A stretch of DNA of 64,000 nt, taken from the NCBI GenBank assembly GCA_003280345.1, contig QCFB01000006.1, forward strand, positions 1 through 64,000, in the 5' to 3' direction. The stretch's first letter is position 1; every line of letters begins with the position of its first letter. This document shows, in pieces, positions 42,229 through 52,794 of the stretch. Under the pieces are notes generated by a model. That model ran no database searches. It had not been told where the DNA came from and saw only the letters and a program-made list of their open reading frames with translations. A program made the translations under genes and the position numbers. The DNA comes from Prochlorococcus sp. AG-363-A16 (GTDB lineage Bacteria; Cyanobacteriota; Cyanobacteriia; PCC-6307; Cyanobiaceae).

Positions 42229-42292
42229 GGGGTTAAATCAATCGGTGCAGAATCAGAACATATGGAACGAACTGTGGAATCAGTTTCGTTCT

Positions 42293-42490
42293 TTAGGCAT
42301 ATGGGAGCATAAGACTCACATTTTCCGAATCACGTTCATCTACAACTGCCTTGGTTGCAAGATGTCGTTTTAATTTGGTGCTTTTATGGTCAAGCAGGTG
42401 ATTGCGGAAAGCCCTACGACGCATGAACTTGCCATTGCCAGTTGCCTTGAACCGCTTCGCGGCAGCTTTGCGGGTCTTTAGCTTTGGCAT
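42293..42490 (-). CDS. rpmI: 50S ribosomal protein L35
   Basis: 65 residues, the usual length, beginning [18 protein letters not shown] with the conserved [13 protein letters not shown]...KRHL block. It precedes rplT on the same strand. The 112-base region up to the divergent SpoIID-type gene should hold both promoters. Confidence 0.98.
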   Translation of the reverse strand: MPKLKTRKAAAKRFKATGNGKFMRRRAFRNHLLDHKSTKLKRHLATKAVVDERDSENVSLMLPYA

Positions 42491-42602
42491 TTTTATCTAG
42501 GGCACAATTTACAAGACTACGTCCTTGACCTGCCAGAAGCCAAGCTAGAAACTATGTAATGTTCTTGGTCTTCTTATAAGCATTTAGTTTTGCTTTTGTT
42601 GC

Positions 42603-44159
42603 ATGATTTCTTCCAAGCTTGTTTTGAGAGGCTTTTTGCTTATTGTCGCGGGACTTTCTTTGGGTTGCAGTTCCAAACAATTATTTGAAAAGAGTTCATT
42701 GCTTTTGCCTAAGAGCAAGGATTTACCAGAATCTATTGAGTCATTACCTTCACCAGAATTACTTTTAGTTGGCCTAGAGCCTTATTTGGGACGCAACACG
42801 AGTTCTATTAGCGTTGCTTCTCCATTGCATTTGATAAGTGATGGTAGACCTTTGATCTTGAAAGATTCAAAAGGAGTTGTTCATAAGTCAGCTGGCATAA
42901 CGATTGAATGGGCAAATGTTCCTTTAAAAGACCCAAGATTAGTTACCCGTCAAGTTTTTGGCCATTTTTCCAGTTTTGAGTCTGCTCAGCGATTAGCAGT
43001 CCATTTGAAGGCCTTGGGCTTAGCAGCTGTAGTAGCACACCCTGCTGATTGGGAAGTTTGGTTGCCTCAAAATGCCAAGCTTCCTGAGGGGATGAAGGCA
43101 AATTTTTGGAATGAAACCATTACATCTGAGGTGCGACCAGTTTTAAAGGATCAGAGTGGAAAATATCTTTTATCTGGTCCTATTCAAATTGAAGCCCCGG
43201 ATGGTTTGCGTTGGAAGGGTGGAGTGTATTTAGGCCCCTTTTGGCTTCAACCTGATGCTTATGGGAGTTGGACATTAGTTGAACAGGTACCAATAGATCG
43301 TTATTTAAATGGGGTTGTACCACATGAGATTGGTTTTGGTTCTCCACCGGCAGCATTAGAGGTGCAGGCTGTTCTTGCGAGAACATGGGCAATCGCAAAT
43401 AGGCATAGATTTGCATTAGATGGATACCATGTATGTAGTGATACTCAATGCCAGGTATATAAAGATCCTGAAAAGGCTAATCAAGAAGTGAAAAAAGCAA
43501 TAACTAAGACGACTGGCAAGATTTTGAAATGGCAGAAGAAGCCTATTCATGCTGTATATCATGCAAGTAATGGGGGTGTTATGGCATCTGCTACAGAGGC
43601 CTGGTCAATGCTGGGTGTCCCTTACCTTCGAGCGGAGTTAGATGGTTCTAGTCAATGGACTAAACGTTTTAAATTGCCATTAACAAATAGTGCTGATGTT
43701 AGGTCTCTTCTCTCTGGGACAAGTGAGGGAGTTTTTGGAAAATTTCATTCAAGATTTAGATGGAGGAGAATTCTTACTGCTAAAGAATTGAACAAAATTT
43801 TGCCTATTTTTAACTCAACTGAGGCATATCCTAGAAAAATTAGAGTTCTTGAGCGTGGAGAGAGTGGAAGGGTATTGGCTTTAGAAATTGTTGGTCAAAC
43901 TAAGAAATCTCGATCTGTTTTGAGGCTAGATAACATTCGTAGAGTTTTACGTTCTTTGCCGAGCACTCTTTTTGTCGTTAACCAAATGAAAGAAGGGTCT
44001 TGGGAGATTTTGGGTGGAGGTTTTGGGCATGGAGCAGGTCTTTCGCAAGCTGGCGCTATTGATTTGGCACGTCGCGGTTGGACATCAGAGATGATTTTTC
44101 AGCATTATTACCCTGGAACAATCTATGGATCTTTGTCGGACTTGACCAAAGCCCCTTAG
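42603..44159 (+). CDS. SpoIID/LytB-domain exported protein
   Basis: A 518-residue protein with an N-terminal hydrophobic signal (about 6-20) ending LSLGCSSK, possibly a lipoprotein signal, though the residue at -3 is unusual. A stress-type domain precedes the SpoIID core, seen as RYLNGVVPHEIGFGSP...VLARTWAI (about 238-265), VYHASNGGVMASATEAW, and a C-terminal GGGFGHGAGLSQAGAIDLARRG. SpoIID enzymes are peptidoglycan glycosidases acting on denuded glycan. The cyanobacterial homologue is not linked to sporulation. The start ATG lies 112 bases from rpmI on the other strand. Confidence 0.87.
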   Translation: MISSKLVLRGFLLIVAGLSLGCSSKQLFEKSSLLLPKSKDLPESIESLPSPELLLVGLEPYLGRNTSSISVASPLHLISDGRPLILKDSKGVVHKSAGITIEWANVPLKDPRLVTRQVFGHFSSFESAQRLAVHLKALGLAAVVAHPADWEVWLPQNAKLPEGMKANFWNETITSEVRPVLKDQSGKYLLSGPIQIEAPDGLRWKGGVYLGPFWLQPDAYGSWTLVEQVPIDRYLNGVVPHEIGFGSPPAALEVQAVLARTWAIANRHRFALDGYHVCSDTQCQVYKDPEKANQEVKKAITKTTGKILKWQKKPIHAVYHASNGGVMASATEAWSMLGVPYLRAELDGSSQWTKRFKLPLTNSADVRSLLSGTSEGVFGKFHSRFRWRRILTAKELNKILPIFNSTEAYPRKIRVLERGESGRVLALEIVGQTKKSRSVLRLDNIRRVLRSLPSTLFVVNQMKEGSWEILGGGFGHGAGLSQAGAIDLARRGWTSEMIFQHYYPGTIYGSLSDLTKAP

Positions 44160-44183
44160 AGTCACTAAACCCCGAGTATATCT

Positions 44184-45512
44184 ATGGCCACGGCTGCTGT
44201 GAGAGGAGAGCGCCGACGTGGCAAGACAGCATTGTTCTTGATTGTTTGTGGTTGGGCAGGATCGGTGCCACATTGGCTGGAGCCAACACGCAGCCTTTGG
44301 CCTGCTATAACTTTGGCTTTTTTATTAGGAGGCTATTGCTTACAAACTGTTTTGCGAGATAGAGAGCAATGGTTGAAGAATTCGAACTCTGCTTTAGCTA
44401 AGTCTCTCAATGAAGAAAATGCTCCTAGGGTTGACGTCTTGGTTGCTGCCAGAGATGAGGAAGCTGTTATAGAACGATTAGTTATCCGTTTGACTGCCCT
44501 TCGTTATCCGCAAGGCAAACTTTCAATATGGATTATTGATGACGGTAGTAAGGATCAAACTCCTTTGATTCTTGAAGATTTGTGTGAGAAGTTTCCAAAT
44601 TTGAATGTTATTCAGCGCACACGATCAGCAGGAGGCGGCAAGTCCGGTGCCCTTAATCAGGCTTTGACCAAGATTTCGGGAGATTGGTTATTGATTCTTG
44701 ATGCAGATGCTCAATTCCAAGAAGATCTTTTGTATCGTTTGATTCCTTTTGCTCAAGAGGATGGATTTGAGGCTGTTCAGCTAAGAAAAGCGGTTGTTAA
44801 TGCTGATCAAAACCTTCTAACTAAATTTCAGGCGATGGAAATGGCTATGGATGCAGTTATCCAGCATGGCCGTTTGGCAGGAGGTGGGGTTGTGGAATTG
44901 CGAGGCAATGGCCAATTTTTAAAACGTACTGCTCTAGAAAATTGTGGTGGTTTTAATGAAGAAACAGTTACTGATGATCTTGATTTGAGTTTTCGCCTGC
45001 TCACATCTGGAGCATTGCTTAGTATCCTTTGGGACCCTCCAGTAGAAGAAGAAGCTGTTGAAAGTTTGCCTACTCTTTGGAAACAAAGACAGAGATGGGC
45101 TGAAGGAGGGTTGCAGCGCTTTTTTGATTATTGGCCTTTGCTGATTTCTAATAAGTTAAAGTTTACTCAGCGTAGAGATTTGGCTTGTTTTTTTCTTCTT
45201 CAATATGCTCTTCCTATTGTTTCATTTTTTGACCTATTAACTACTTTGTTAACTCGGACAATGCCAACCTATTGGCCCCTTTCCTTTGTAGCATTTAGTG
45301 TTTCTGGATTAGCTTATTGGCGTGGATGTACGAGAAGTAGTGAAGGTCCAACCTTGCCAGAACCAAGACCAACAACATTACTTTTGGCAATTATTTATTT
45401 GTTGCATTGGTTTGTAGTCATTCCTTGGGTAACAATGCGAATGGCTCTTTTCCCTAAAAAACTTGTTTGGGCTAAGACTAATCATAGAGGAAATCAACCT
45501 ATAAAAGTATGA
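44184..45512 (+). CDS. Family 2 membrane glycosyltransferase
   Basis: A processive-type GT2 enzyme of 442 residues. N-terminal membrane segments lie at about 15-55. The catalytic domain has VAARDEE (87-93), IDDGS (118-122), DADA (173-176), TDDLDL (263-268) and QRQRW (301-305). Three or more membrane segments follow at about 325-430. The layout resembles N-acetylglucosaminyl or beta-glycan transferases, but the acceptor and sugar cannot be told. It follows the SpoIID-type gene by 24 bases, so a shared cell-envelope role is possible. Confidence 0.88.
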   Translation: MATAAVRGERRRGKTALFLIVCGWAGSVPHWLEPTRSLWPAITLAFLLGGYCLQTVLRDREQWLKNSNSALAKSLNEENAPRVDVLVAARDEEAVIERLVIRLTALRYPQGKLSIWIIDDGSKDQTPLILEDLCEKFPNLNVIQRTRSAGGGKSGALNQALTKISGDWLLILDADAQFQEDLLYRLIPFAQEDGFEAVQLRKAVVNADQNLLTKFQAMEMAMDAVIQHGRLAGGGVVELRGNGQFLKRTALENCGGFNEETVTDDLDLSFRLLTSGALLSILWDPPVEEEAVESLPTLWKQRQRWAEGGLQRFFDYWPLLISNKLKFTQRRDLACFFLLQYALPIVSFFDLLTTLLTRTMPTYWPLSFVAFSVSGLAYWRGCTRSSEGPTLPEPRPTTLLLAIIYLLHWFVVIPWVTMRMALFPKKLVWAKTNHRGNQPIKV

Positions 45513-45518
45513 TTTGGA

Positions 45519-47282
45519 TTAAGGTTCTGAGTCAAGTACTTTCCCATTAAAGAACTCAGCAAGTTGCTTGGCTTTTTTGTCGATTGGCTCAATATTTTCG
45601 GATATTTGATCTGGTTCATTGGAACCTTCGGTGCTGGTTATATTGTTTACGTGTTTTTCCCTTGCAACATTATTAATGGCATTACCTTTGAAATTATTCT
45701 CGGGATTGTTTGATTTATTTAATACAGAATTACTTTGAATAGAAATATTTTTTTTGAGATTATTAGAATTATTGTTCCCAGACTCCATTGTTTCTTTAAG
45801 GATTAACTTTCTAGGGCTTCCTATGGTTTGAGTAATTGCTTGTTCGAGAAGGCTTATACGGCTTTGCACCATGCTCATCCAGTTTGTGGAAACTTCTATA
45901 ATTGCTTTTTTAGAAGTTAAATCTATTAACTTAGCTTGCTGCGATAAAAGCATTTTTGTTGATGGTAATTCAAGAGAACCTAGAATTTGTTGCCATAATT
46001 CTGATAAGTTTTCATTATTAGACTCTTCAATTTCTTGAGCTTTAGTGAGTGTATTATCTGTGTTGCCGATTTGCTTGATTACCTCTGTCTCTACTAATTT
46101 ATTTTTTTCTTGATGTTGTTTGATTTGTGACTTTGCCTCTAAGTCTTTATTGTTAACAACTTGATTGATTGGATTGGGTGAATTGTTTGTGTCAGCCAGA
46201 ATCCCTAGAAGTAAAACTTCTAGCCAGAGAGGAGGTTGAGAACTTTGGCGAAGTTGAATCTCACTGCCTTTAAGTTTGGATTGCCACTGATATAGTTTTT
46301 CTAAAGTTATTTGACTTGCAATTTCTGAAAGTTTGCTCTTAAATTCATAAGAAATACTGGTTAATTCAGGGCGATCAGGTGCTGCTTTTATGATGATTAG
46401 ATCTCTCATTATCGCTGCCATATCTTGTAGTATTACTATGGGTTCTCTCCCTCTATTAAGAAGGTTTCTGCAAGTTTCTAAAAGTATTATTGGTTTCGAG
46501 TTGGCTAATGCAGATATCAATATCAGGAGTTCTTGTTCTGGAATTGCGCCAAGTAAATCCCAGACAGAATTGATGTGTATTGGCTGAGGTAATAGGCTTA
46601 ATTGATCAAGCATGCTCTCTGCATCTCTCAGGCCTCCTTGAGCACGTTGAGCAACTAATTGGATAGCCTCTTTTTCGATTTCAATAGCCTCTTTTGAGGC
46701 AATCATGCCCAAGTGTTTTGTTAGTGCTTGGAGTGGTATTCGCCTGAAGTCGAATCGTTGACATCGACTCAGAATAGTAGGCAGTACTCTTTGAGGATCT
46801 GTTGTTGCAAGTATAAAAACTACTCTTGAAGGTGGCTCTTCAAGAGTTTTAAGCAGTGCGTTAAATGCAGCTGTAGAGAGCATGTGGCATTCGTCAATAA
46901 CATATACCTTCCAACGTGCTTGCACTGGGGCAAATCGAGATCTTTCTATCAGCTCTCTGATGTTGTCTACTCCTGTGTTAGACGCTGCATCAATTTCAAT
47001 AACGTCTAATGAAGTTCCTGAGGAAATTGTTGTGCAGAGATCACATTTGCCACAGGGATTGGTAGTGGGTTGTTCACTGTTAAGGCAATTTAGGGATCTG
47101 GAAAGGATTCTTGCGCTAGACGTTTTGCCTGTCCCTCTTGGCCCACTAAATAGATAAGCAGGAGCAATTCTGTTGCTGATTAGCGCTTGTTTCAGTGTCG
47201 TTGCAATAGCTTCTTGCCCGACTAGGTCATCAAAGCAGTCCGGACGGTATTTGTGATGCAGCGGTTGGTAAGCCTGGCTCAT
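45519..47282 (-). CDS. dnaX: DNA polymerase III subunit gamma/tau
   Basis: The clamp-loader ATPase. Domains: Walker A SGPRGTGKTSSA (46-57), zinc-binding cysteines at 66, 77, 80 and 83, Walker B VIDECHML near 130, and the sensor region with LSRCQRFDF. A low-complexity linker rich in Asn and Ser follows (about 500-545) before the C-terminus. The coding strand has a run of eight A at codon 510 that might allow slippage. At 587 residues the protein is shorter than E. coli tau but normal for cyanobacteria. It starts at ATG. Confidence 0.96.
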   Translation of the reverse strand: MSQAYQPLHHKYRPDCFDDLVGQEAIATTLKQALISNRIAPAYLFSGPRGTGKTSSARILSRSLNCLNSEQPTTNPCGKCDLCTTISSGTSLDVIEIDAASNTGVDNIRELIERSRFAPVQARWKVYVIDECHMLSTAAFNALLKTLEEPPSRVVFILATTDPQRVLPTILSRCQRFDFRRIPLQALTKHLGMIASKEAIEIEKEAIQLVAQRAQGGLRDAESMLDQLSLLPQPIHINSVWDLLGAIPEQELLILISALANSKPIILLETCRNLLNRGREPIVILQDMAAIMRDLIIIKAAPDRPELTSISYEFKSKLSEIASQITLEKLYQWQSKLKGSEIQLRQSSQPPLWLEVLLLGILADTNNSPNPINQVVNNKDLEAKSQIKQHQEKNKLVETEVIKQIGNTDNTLTKAQEIEESNNENLSELWQQILGSLELPSTKMLLSQQAKLIDLTSKKAIIEVSTNWMSMVQSRISLLEQAITQTIGSPRKLILKETMESGNNNSNNLKKNISIQSNSVLNKSNNPENNFKGNAINNVAREKHVNNITSTEGSNEPDQISENIEPIDKKAKQLAEFFNGKVLDSEP

Positions 47283-47309
47283 TCGCTGCTTGCAAGATAT
47301 AGAGAAGAC

Positions 47310-47987
47310 TTAGTTTTCAGGATCCACTTCATCAAGAAGGATAGTAATTCGAGTTTCTAGGTTTTCTAGTCTGGTTAATTCATCAGCAAGTCTTTGACCT
47401 CTTAACAATAAGGTACGGGATTTTGTCTCTTGGCCCCATGATTTATGGCTAGCGAGGTCAGTCTGAAACCAATGCTCAATTTCTTCTAAGGTTTCTTCCA
47501 ATTTTAAAAGCAAGCTTTTTCTAAGGTTTTGAAGATTTTTTAGTGCTTGTTTTGATGCTTCTCTCGACTTTTCATCTGAAAGACTCTTTTTCAGTAAAAG
47601 ATTGACCGCTGTTAAAACAGCTGCTGGCAAGAATTGACCTATTGCCATTGCACCAAGACTGCTGGATTCAAGCCAATCTTCCATTTGATTACTGCGATGT
47701 TTGCCTGTCTTGCACCAGTTAGCAAAATGCTCACAGTTGTTGAAAAGCAAGTTGTAGCTTTGTTCTCCAATACGGCTCATAGCTCGACGCAAGGTCACAC
47801 TCTTGGTACAAGCAAACTCATGATTGATTACGGAGTAGTTTTGACCTGCGCAGAATTCATCTAGTGAGCTTCGAATGATGGCTCGCCCTTCTAGATAGTG
47901 TGCAATTGTTCCATCTCCTAGGTCTATGCCGTGGTGATGAAAAAGACCATGCTGCCTAGGAACCTGAAGGTGGTCTGCAGCAACCAT
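47310..47987 (-). CDS. LRAT/HRASLS-type NlpC/P60 superfamily protein
   Basis: A 225-residue protein with the lecithin:retinol acyltransferase fold. His18 and His30 lie 12 residues apart in HHGIDLGDGTIAHY, and the nucleophile Cys85 sits in NNCEHFANWC. These match the catalytic His, His and Cys of the mammalian LRAT and HRASLS enzymes. The C-terminal half is helical, with a possible membrane-associated segment (about 118-135) and a coiled-coil tail. Prokaryotic members have no established substrate; lipids are plausible. It starts at ATG, only a few bases from clpX and between it and dnaX. Confidence 0.85.
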   Translation of the reverse strand: MVAADHLQVPRQHGLFHHHGIDLGDGTIAHYLEGRAIIRSSLDEFCAGQNYSVINHEFACTKSVTLRRAMSRIGEQSYNLLFNNCEHFANWCKTGKHRSNQMEDWLESSSLGAMAIGQFLPAAVLTAVNLLLKKSLSDEKSREASKQALKNLQNLRKSLLLKLEETLEEIEHWFQTDLASHKSWGQETKSRTLLLRGQRLADELTRLENLETRITILLDEVDPEN

Positions 47988-47992
47988 GTTTA

Positions 47993-49351
47993 TTAGGCTG
48001 ATTCTTTTTCTGGTTGCTTGTCATTCGAGGGGAGAGGTAAGACTTTGCCGCCTGTATGCTCATCAACCATTGTTTTGGTAATTGTGAAATTTTTGATGTT
48101 CTTTTGTGAAGGGAGGTCGTACATAAGATCAAGCATCAATTCTTCGACAATTCCTCTTAAAGCCCTTGCCCCGGTTTTTCTTCGATGCGCCTCTTGGGCA
48201 ATAGCTTCCACTGCATTGTTTTCAAACTCAAGTTGAACATTGTCCATGCTTAAAAGAGTACGGAATTGTTTGACAACCGCATCCCTTGGCTCCGTGAGAA
48301 TTGCTTCAAGCGCTTCAGCATCTAGTGGTTCTAGGACTGCGCTGACAGGCATTCTCCCTATAAATTCTGGAATTAGTCCATAGCGGACTAAATCGTCAGG
48401 CTCTAAATTTTGAAGAATTTGATTGGCTTGGAGTTCACGATTGGCTCGATTTCTTCCTCTGTTATCACTTGGAACAAAACCTATTGAATTACGACCAAGC
48501 CTTTTTTGAACAACATCTTCTAGGCCCACAAATGCCCCACCACAGATGAAAAGTATTTGACTTGTATCTATTTGGATGCAGTCATGGTATGGATGCTTTC
48601 TCCCTCCTTGGGGAGGTACATTTGCGACTGTGCCTTCAAGCATTTTTAGTAACGCTTGTTGAACTCCTTCTCCTGATACGTCTCTAGTGATCGATGGATT
48701 TTCACTTTTGCGAGCAATTTTGTCGATTTCATCTATATAAATGATTCCTCTTTGCGCTTGATCAACGTCCATATCTGCTTTTTGTAGAAGCCTAAGCAGA
48801 ATATTTTCTACATCTTCGCCAACATAGCCTGCTTCAGTGAGAGTAGTTGCATCTGCTACTGCGAAAGGTACATCTAAAAGTTCTGCAAGAGTTTGAGCAA
48901 GAAGTGTTTTCCCGCAGCCAGTTGGGCCTATTAGAAGAATGTTTGATTTGTGCAGTTTTGTGGCTGTACGATCGGCTTCAGCTTTGCCATCTCCTTTCCA
49001 GACCAGCCGTTTGTAGTGGTTATAAACAGCGACTGAGAGAATTTTCTTTGCAGATTCCTGTCCAACTACTTGTTCATCCAAGAAGGTTTTGATTTCTAAT
49101 GGCTTTGGAATAGAAGCCAATGTTGGTGCTGGTTTTTCTGTTTTACGAGTTCCACTGGAACCTTTTCTACTTTGTTCAATGTTTTGTCGTTGGCTGTTCT
49201 GATTGTCTAAAAGTTCTTCGTCCAGGATTTCATTGCATAAATCTATGCATTCGTCGCAGATGTAGACACCAGGACCTGCGATTAGTTTTCGCACCTGATC
49301 CTGGGACTTTCCGCAAAAGGAGCACTTCAGATGAGCGTCGAACTTTGCCAT
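47993..49351 (-). CDS. clpX: ATP-dependent Clp protease ATP-binding subunit ClpX
   Basis: The AAA+ unfoldase that feeds substrates to ClpP. The N-terminal zinc-binding domain has cysteines 10, 13, 32 and 35. Walker A is GPTGCGKT (142-149) and Walker [11 protein letters not shown]. The [14 protein letters not shown] sensor-2 region lies near 395. The 452-residue length is normal. It follows clpP on the same strand, in the order tig-clpP-clpX. Confidence 0.98.
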   Translation of the reverse strand: MAKFDAHLKCSFCGKSQDQVRKLIAGPGVYICDECIDLCNEILDEELLDNQNSQRQNIEQSRKGSSGTRKTEKPAPTLASIPKPLEIKTFLDEQVVGQESAKKILSVAVYNHYKRLVWKGDGKAEADRTATKLHKSNILLIGPTGCGKTLLAQTLAELLDVPFAVADATTLTEAGYVGEDVENILLRLLQKADMDVDQAQRGIIYIDEIDKIARKSENPSITRDVSGEGVQQALLKMLEGTVANVPPQGGRKHPYHDCIQIDTSQILFICGGAFVGLEDVVQKRLGRNSIGFVPSDNRGRNRANRELQANQILQNLEPDDLVRYGLIPEFIGRMPVSAVLEPLDAEALEAILTEPRDAVVKQFRTLLSMDNVQLEFENNAVEAIAQEAHRRKTGARALRGIVEELMLDLMYDLPSQKNIKNFTITKTMVDEHTGGKVLPLPSNDKQPEKESA

Positions 49352-49465
49352 CGGGGGCTGAAACGTTCAATGTGGAACACAGGATCTGACTAATGAGGTC
49401 AGTCTGAGTTCATAGGATCGTTCCGAATTGGCTCTTCGTCAGCCTTCCGTAACGAATCCATTGAT

Positions 49466-50119
49466 CTAGAGACTGGTCACCACTTTGTCGATCAGGCCGT
49501 ATTCAACCGCTTCTTTGGGGGAAAGGAAGTGGTCACGGTCTGTGTCTTCAGCAATTGTTTCGAGAGGTTGCCCAGTGTGTACTGCTAATAGACCGTTCAG
49601 AGTGTCTTTAAGAAATAGGATTTCTTTAGCTTGTATTTCGATTTCGACTGCTTGGCCTTGAGCTCCGCCAAGTGGCTGGTGGATCATGATTCGTGAATTA
49701 GGGAGAGCTAGTCTTTTCCCTCTTGCACCTCCTGCCAGAAGAAAAGCTCCCATACTCGCAGCAAGTCCGTAGCAAATAGTGACTACATCAGGCGCCACTT
49801 GTTGCATGGTGTCGTAAATAGCTAGACCTGCTGTAACAGATCCTCCTGGTGAATTGATATATATCTGGATATCTTTTTCTGGGTCCTCCGCTTCTAGAAA
49901 GAGCATTTGAGCAACCAATGCATCTGCAACTTGGTCATTTACATCAGTGCCCAGAAAAATGATTCGTTCTCGTAGAAGTCGAGAGTAAATATCAAATGCT
50001 CTGTCTCCACGTCCTGATTGTTCAACCACTGTGGGAAGAACCCCAGGAGCTGAATATGGACGTATCCCTTTCCATTCATTTTGGATTGGGTGGCTAATGA
50101 GATTGTTGATCAGTCGCAA
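49466..50119 (-). CDS. clpP: ATP-dependent Clp protease proteolytic subunit
   Basis: A serine protease subunit with Ser122 in [11 protein letters not shown], His147 in MIHQPLGG and a C-terminal Asp near 196 in DTDRDHFLS. The best start is TTG at 50119, giving 217 residues with a plausible N-terminal propeptide before [10 protein letters not shown]. No closer ATG is available. It stands between trigger factor and clpX, the classic arrangement for the ClpXP partner; other ClpP and ClpR paralogues of cyanobacteria are not in this window. Confidence 0.97.
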   Translation of the reverse strand: MRLINNLISHPIQNEWKGIRPYSAPGVLPTVVEQSGRGDRAFDIYSRLLRERIIFLGTDVNDQVADALVAQMLFLEAEDPEKDIQIYINSPGGSVTAGLAIYDTMQQVAPDVVTICYGLAASMGAFLLAGGARGKRLALPNSRIMIHQPLGGAQGQAVEIEIQAKEILFLKDTLNGLLAVHTGQPLETIAEDTDRDHFLSPKEAVEYGLIDKVVTSL

Positions 50120-50158
50120 GGGTTCATTCGTTCCATTGAATCAATCTATTGCTGGAAC

Positions 50159-51583
50159 TTAGGTTTTGGGTTCATTTTTCTTTTTGCTTGTTTTTCCAGA
50201 CTTTGTTGTTTCCTTGGATGGTTTTGCATTTACTGGCTTTTCCTTTGAAGCAGTTTCCGAGGGTTTAGAGGCCTTTTCGGTAACAATGTTGTTTTCTTCA
50301 AGCCATGCAACAAGTTTTTCTTCGAGTAAGTCATCAAGAACTGCTTGGCGCAACTTTTGCTGATCTATATTTTTTTCACCTGAAAGCTCACGATTGACGT
50401 CTTTGAGCTTTATCTCGAGATCTTCATTATTTACTTCAATATTTTCTTTTTTGGCAAGTGCCTTTAAAGCCAATTTCCTACGTAGATTTTGCTGAGCTTC
50501 CTCTCTAGATGATTCCATTAATGATTTTACTAATTCGGGAGTGAATATTGATTTAACGTCCATTCCCTCTTGGGCAAATTTACGAGCTGTTTGTTCAACT
50601 AATAGACGTACCTCTTGATCAATAAGAGTGGTTGGAAGATCTGCATCTAGTTCATGAGCAAGAGCATTAATAAGGGATTCTTTTCGATTGACTTGATGAC
50701 GAGCTTTGGCATCTTCTTTGAGTCTTTTTTCTAAATCTTCACGAAGCTCGCCCATATTTTCTTTGTCACTTGCTTGCTTTGCGAAAGCATCATCGAGTTT
50801 TGGTAATTCTTTTGTTTTCAGATCTTGAAGAGTAACTTGGAAACTGGCTTGTCTTCCACGTGCGTCTTCATTTGGATAGTCCTTAGGGAATGTGCATTTC
50901 AATTGTTTTTCAGAATTTATTGCCATACCAACAATCCCTTCTACGAACCCTGGGATCATTAGCCCTTCTTCTAATTCGATATCCATGGACTCTGCATTGC
51001 CACCTTCAATATCACTTCCGTCATCGGTAAAAGTCCCTTTGAAGCTAAGGACTGCGATATCTCCCATTTCTGCAGATCTTGTTTCTACTGGAACAATCGT
51101 TGCCAGTTGATTTCGAGATTGTTCGATTAGTTCGTCAATTTTTGCTGGGTCATATTTGACAGGCTCAGCTTCTGCTTTTAAGCCTTTTGTTTTTTTGAGG
51201 ATCGGTGTGGGTGCGATGTCGGTTTCAAGTGTGAAAGTTAATGTCTTGTCAGGATTGAAACTTTCCAGCAGGGTCTCAAAACCACCTTTGAGTTCTGGTT
51301 CGCAAAGAGGCTCTATCGATTCTTGATTAATAGCTTCTCGCCATAACTTTTCTAAGAGCGATTCCAGTGCGCTCGCCTTGATTCGTGCAATTCCGATTTG
51401 TTGGATGATTACCGCTTTGGGGACTTTCCCTTTTCGGAAACCAGGGAGTTTGATTGAGCGACTTAATTGTGTTAAAGCCTCTTCATAGCTCGACTTGCAT
51501 CTGCTTGCCGTGACTTCTATTTCCACCGCTATGCGGCTGCTTGGTAGGGCAGCCGTTTTTACCTTTAAGGTTGAATCGCTCAT
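50159..51583 (-). CDS. tig: Trigger factor
   Basis: The ribosome-bound folding helper. A 474-residue chain with the N-terminal ribosome-binding domain (LPGFRKGKVPKAVI at about 47-60), an FKBP-like middle domain (about 165-250) and the helical C-terminal domain. The last 40 residues are a disordered tail of Lys, Ser, Thr and Pro, often seen in cyanobacterial trigger factors. It starts at ATG. clpP and clpX follow on the same strand. Confidence 0.97.
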   Translation of the reverse strand: MSDSTLKVKTAALPSSRIAVEIEVTASRCKSSYEEALTQLSRSIKLPGFRKGKVPKAVIIQQIGIARIKASALESLLEKLWREAINQESIEPLCEPELKGGFETLLESFNPDKTLTFTLETDIAPTPILKKTKGLKAEAEPVKYDPAKIDELIEQSRNQLATIVPVETRSAEMGDIAVLSFKGTFTDDGSDIEGGNAESMDIELEEGLMIPGFVEGIVGMAINSEKQLKCTFPKDYPNEDARGRQASFQVTLQDLKTKELPKLDDAFAKQASDKENMGELREDLEKRLKEDAKARHQVNRKESLINALAHELDADLPTTLIDQEVRLLVEQTARKFAQEGMDVKSIFTPELVKSLMESSREEAQQNLRRKLALKALAKKENIEVNNEDLEIKLKDVNRELSGEKNIDQQKLRQAVLDDLLEEKLVAWLEENNIVTEKASKPSETASKEKPVNAKPSKETTKSGKTSKKKNEPKT

Positions 51584-51762
51584 TTGTGGTTTAAGTCCTC
51601 AAGCCCAACACCTTAAGAAAGCGAGAGTCATACCTCTAGAGCTTATTGTGGTTTTAACGGTTTGAATATATTCAGTATCTAGTTCTGTATCCCAATTAGG
51701 AGGAGTGGTACATCTCTTTCTATTAACTTCTTTTCCACCTATTTAATACCTGAATTATCAGT

Positions 51763-52794
51763 TTGTTCTCGAAACGATTTTCTACTGAAAGGCCTCTCAC
51801 AGTTGCCGTCCTCGGCGCAAGTGGTGCTGTAGGGCATGAGTTGTTGCAGCTTTTGGATGAGCGTTCATTCCCAATTGGGGAGTTGCGTTTGTTGGCCTCA
51901 GAGCGATCCGCTGGAAACTTGCAATCTTGGAAAGGTTCCATGCTCAAAGTTCATGAGATAACCAATGAGAGCCTGCAAGGGGTTGATCTTGTTTTGGCAT
52001 CTGCTGGAGGCTCTGTATCTCGCAAATGGCGTCAAGAGATACATGATGCAGGTGCAGTAATGATTGACAACTCCAGTGCTTTTCGCATGGATTCTGAGGT
52101 GCCTTTAGTTGTTCCAGAAGTGAATCCTGATGATGCTTTTGGGCATAAGGGACTGATTGCAAATCCCAATTGCACAACAATTTTGTTGGCTTTGGCCTTG
52201 GCTCCTTTATCGGCGTATATTCCAATGAAAAGAGTAGTTGTTTCTACATATCAGTCAGCTAGTGGAGCAGGAGCTAGAGCAATGGAGGAGCTAAAAGAAC
52301 TTAGTCAAGAAGTTTTGAATGGAGGTAAACCTAAAAATCAGGTTTTGCCATATTCCCTTGCTTTTAATCTTTTCCTTCACAATTCCCCACTTCAGGGCAA
52401 TGGCTATTGCGAGGAGGAAATGAAAATGGTTAATGAAACTCGCAAAATTTTGGGACTGCCAGATTTACCTTTTACTGCAACTTGTGTACGTGTTCCCGTT
52501 CTAAGAGCACACTCTGAGGCAGTAAATATTGAGTTTTCTAAGCCTTTCCCTGTCAATGAAGCTCGTGCAATTCTCATGGATGCCCAAGGCATTGAATTAA
52601 TCGAAGACTTTGATACCAATCGGTTCCCTATGCCAAGTGATGTTACTGGCAGGGATGAAGTTGCTGTTGGGCGAATACGTCAGGATATTAGTTGTCCAAA
52701 CTCTCTCGAGTTTTGGCTATGTGGCGATCAGATTCGCAAAGGTGCTGCATTAAATGCCATCCAAATAGCTGAATTGTTGCTTGAAACTTCATGA
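51763..52794 (+). CDS. asd: Aspartate-semialdehyde dehydrogenase
   Basis: Reduces aspartyl phosphate to the semialdehyde, the common precursor of lysine, threonine and methionine. The 343-residue protein has the NADP-binding [13 protein letters not shown] (16-28) and the active-site Cys137 in NPNCTT. The only start in the open frame before the conserved part is TTG 51763. Its stop overlaps the dapA ATG (ATGA). Aspartate kinase (lysC) lies 8 kb away. Confidence 0.97.
   Translation: MFSKRFSTERPLTVAVLGASGAVGHELLQLLDERSFPIGELRLLASERSAGNLQSWKGSMLKVHEITNESLQGVDLVLASAGGSVSRKWRQEIHDAGAVMIDNSSAFRMDSEVPLVVPEVNPDDAFGHKGLIANPNCTTILLALALAPLSAYIPMKRVVVSTYQSASGAGARAMEELKELSQEVLNGGKPKNQVLPYSLAFNLFLHNSPLQGNGYCEEEMKMVNETRKILGLPDLPFTATCVRVPVLRAHSEAVNIEFSKPFPVNEARAILMDAQGIELIEDFDTNRFPMPSDVTGRDEVAVGRIRQDISCPNSLEFWLCGDQIRKGAALNAIQIAELLLETS

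Noticed and set aside
51700..51745. Short GTG leader peptide before asd with a GGAGG next to it
   Set aside because: The GGAGG is only one base from the GTG, too close for normal initiation, and the peptide has no codon pattern that would suggest attenuation.
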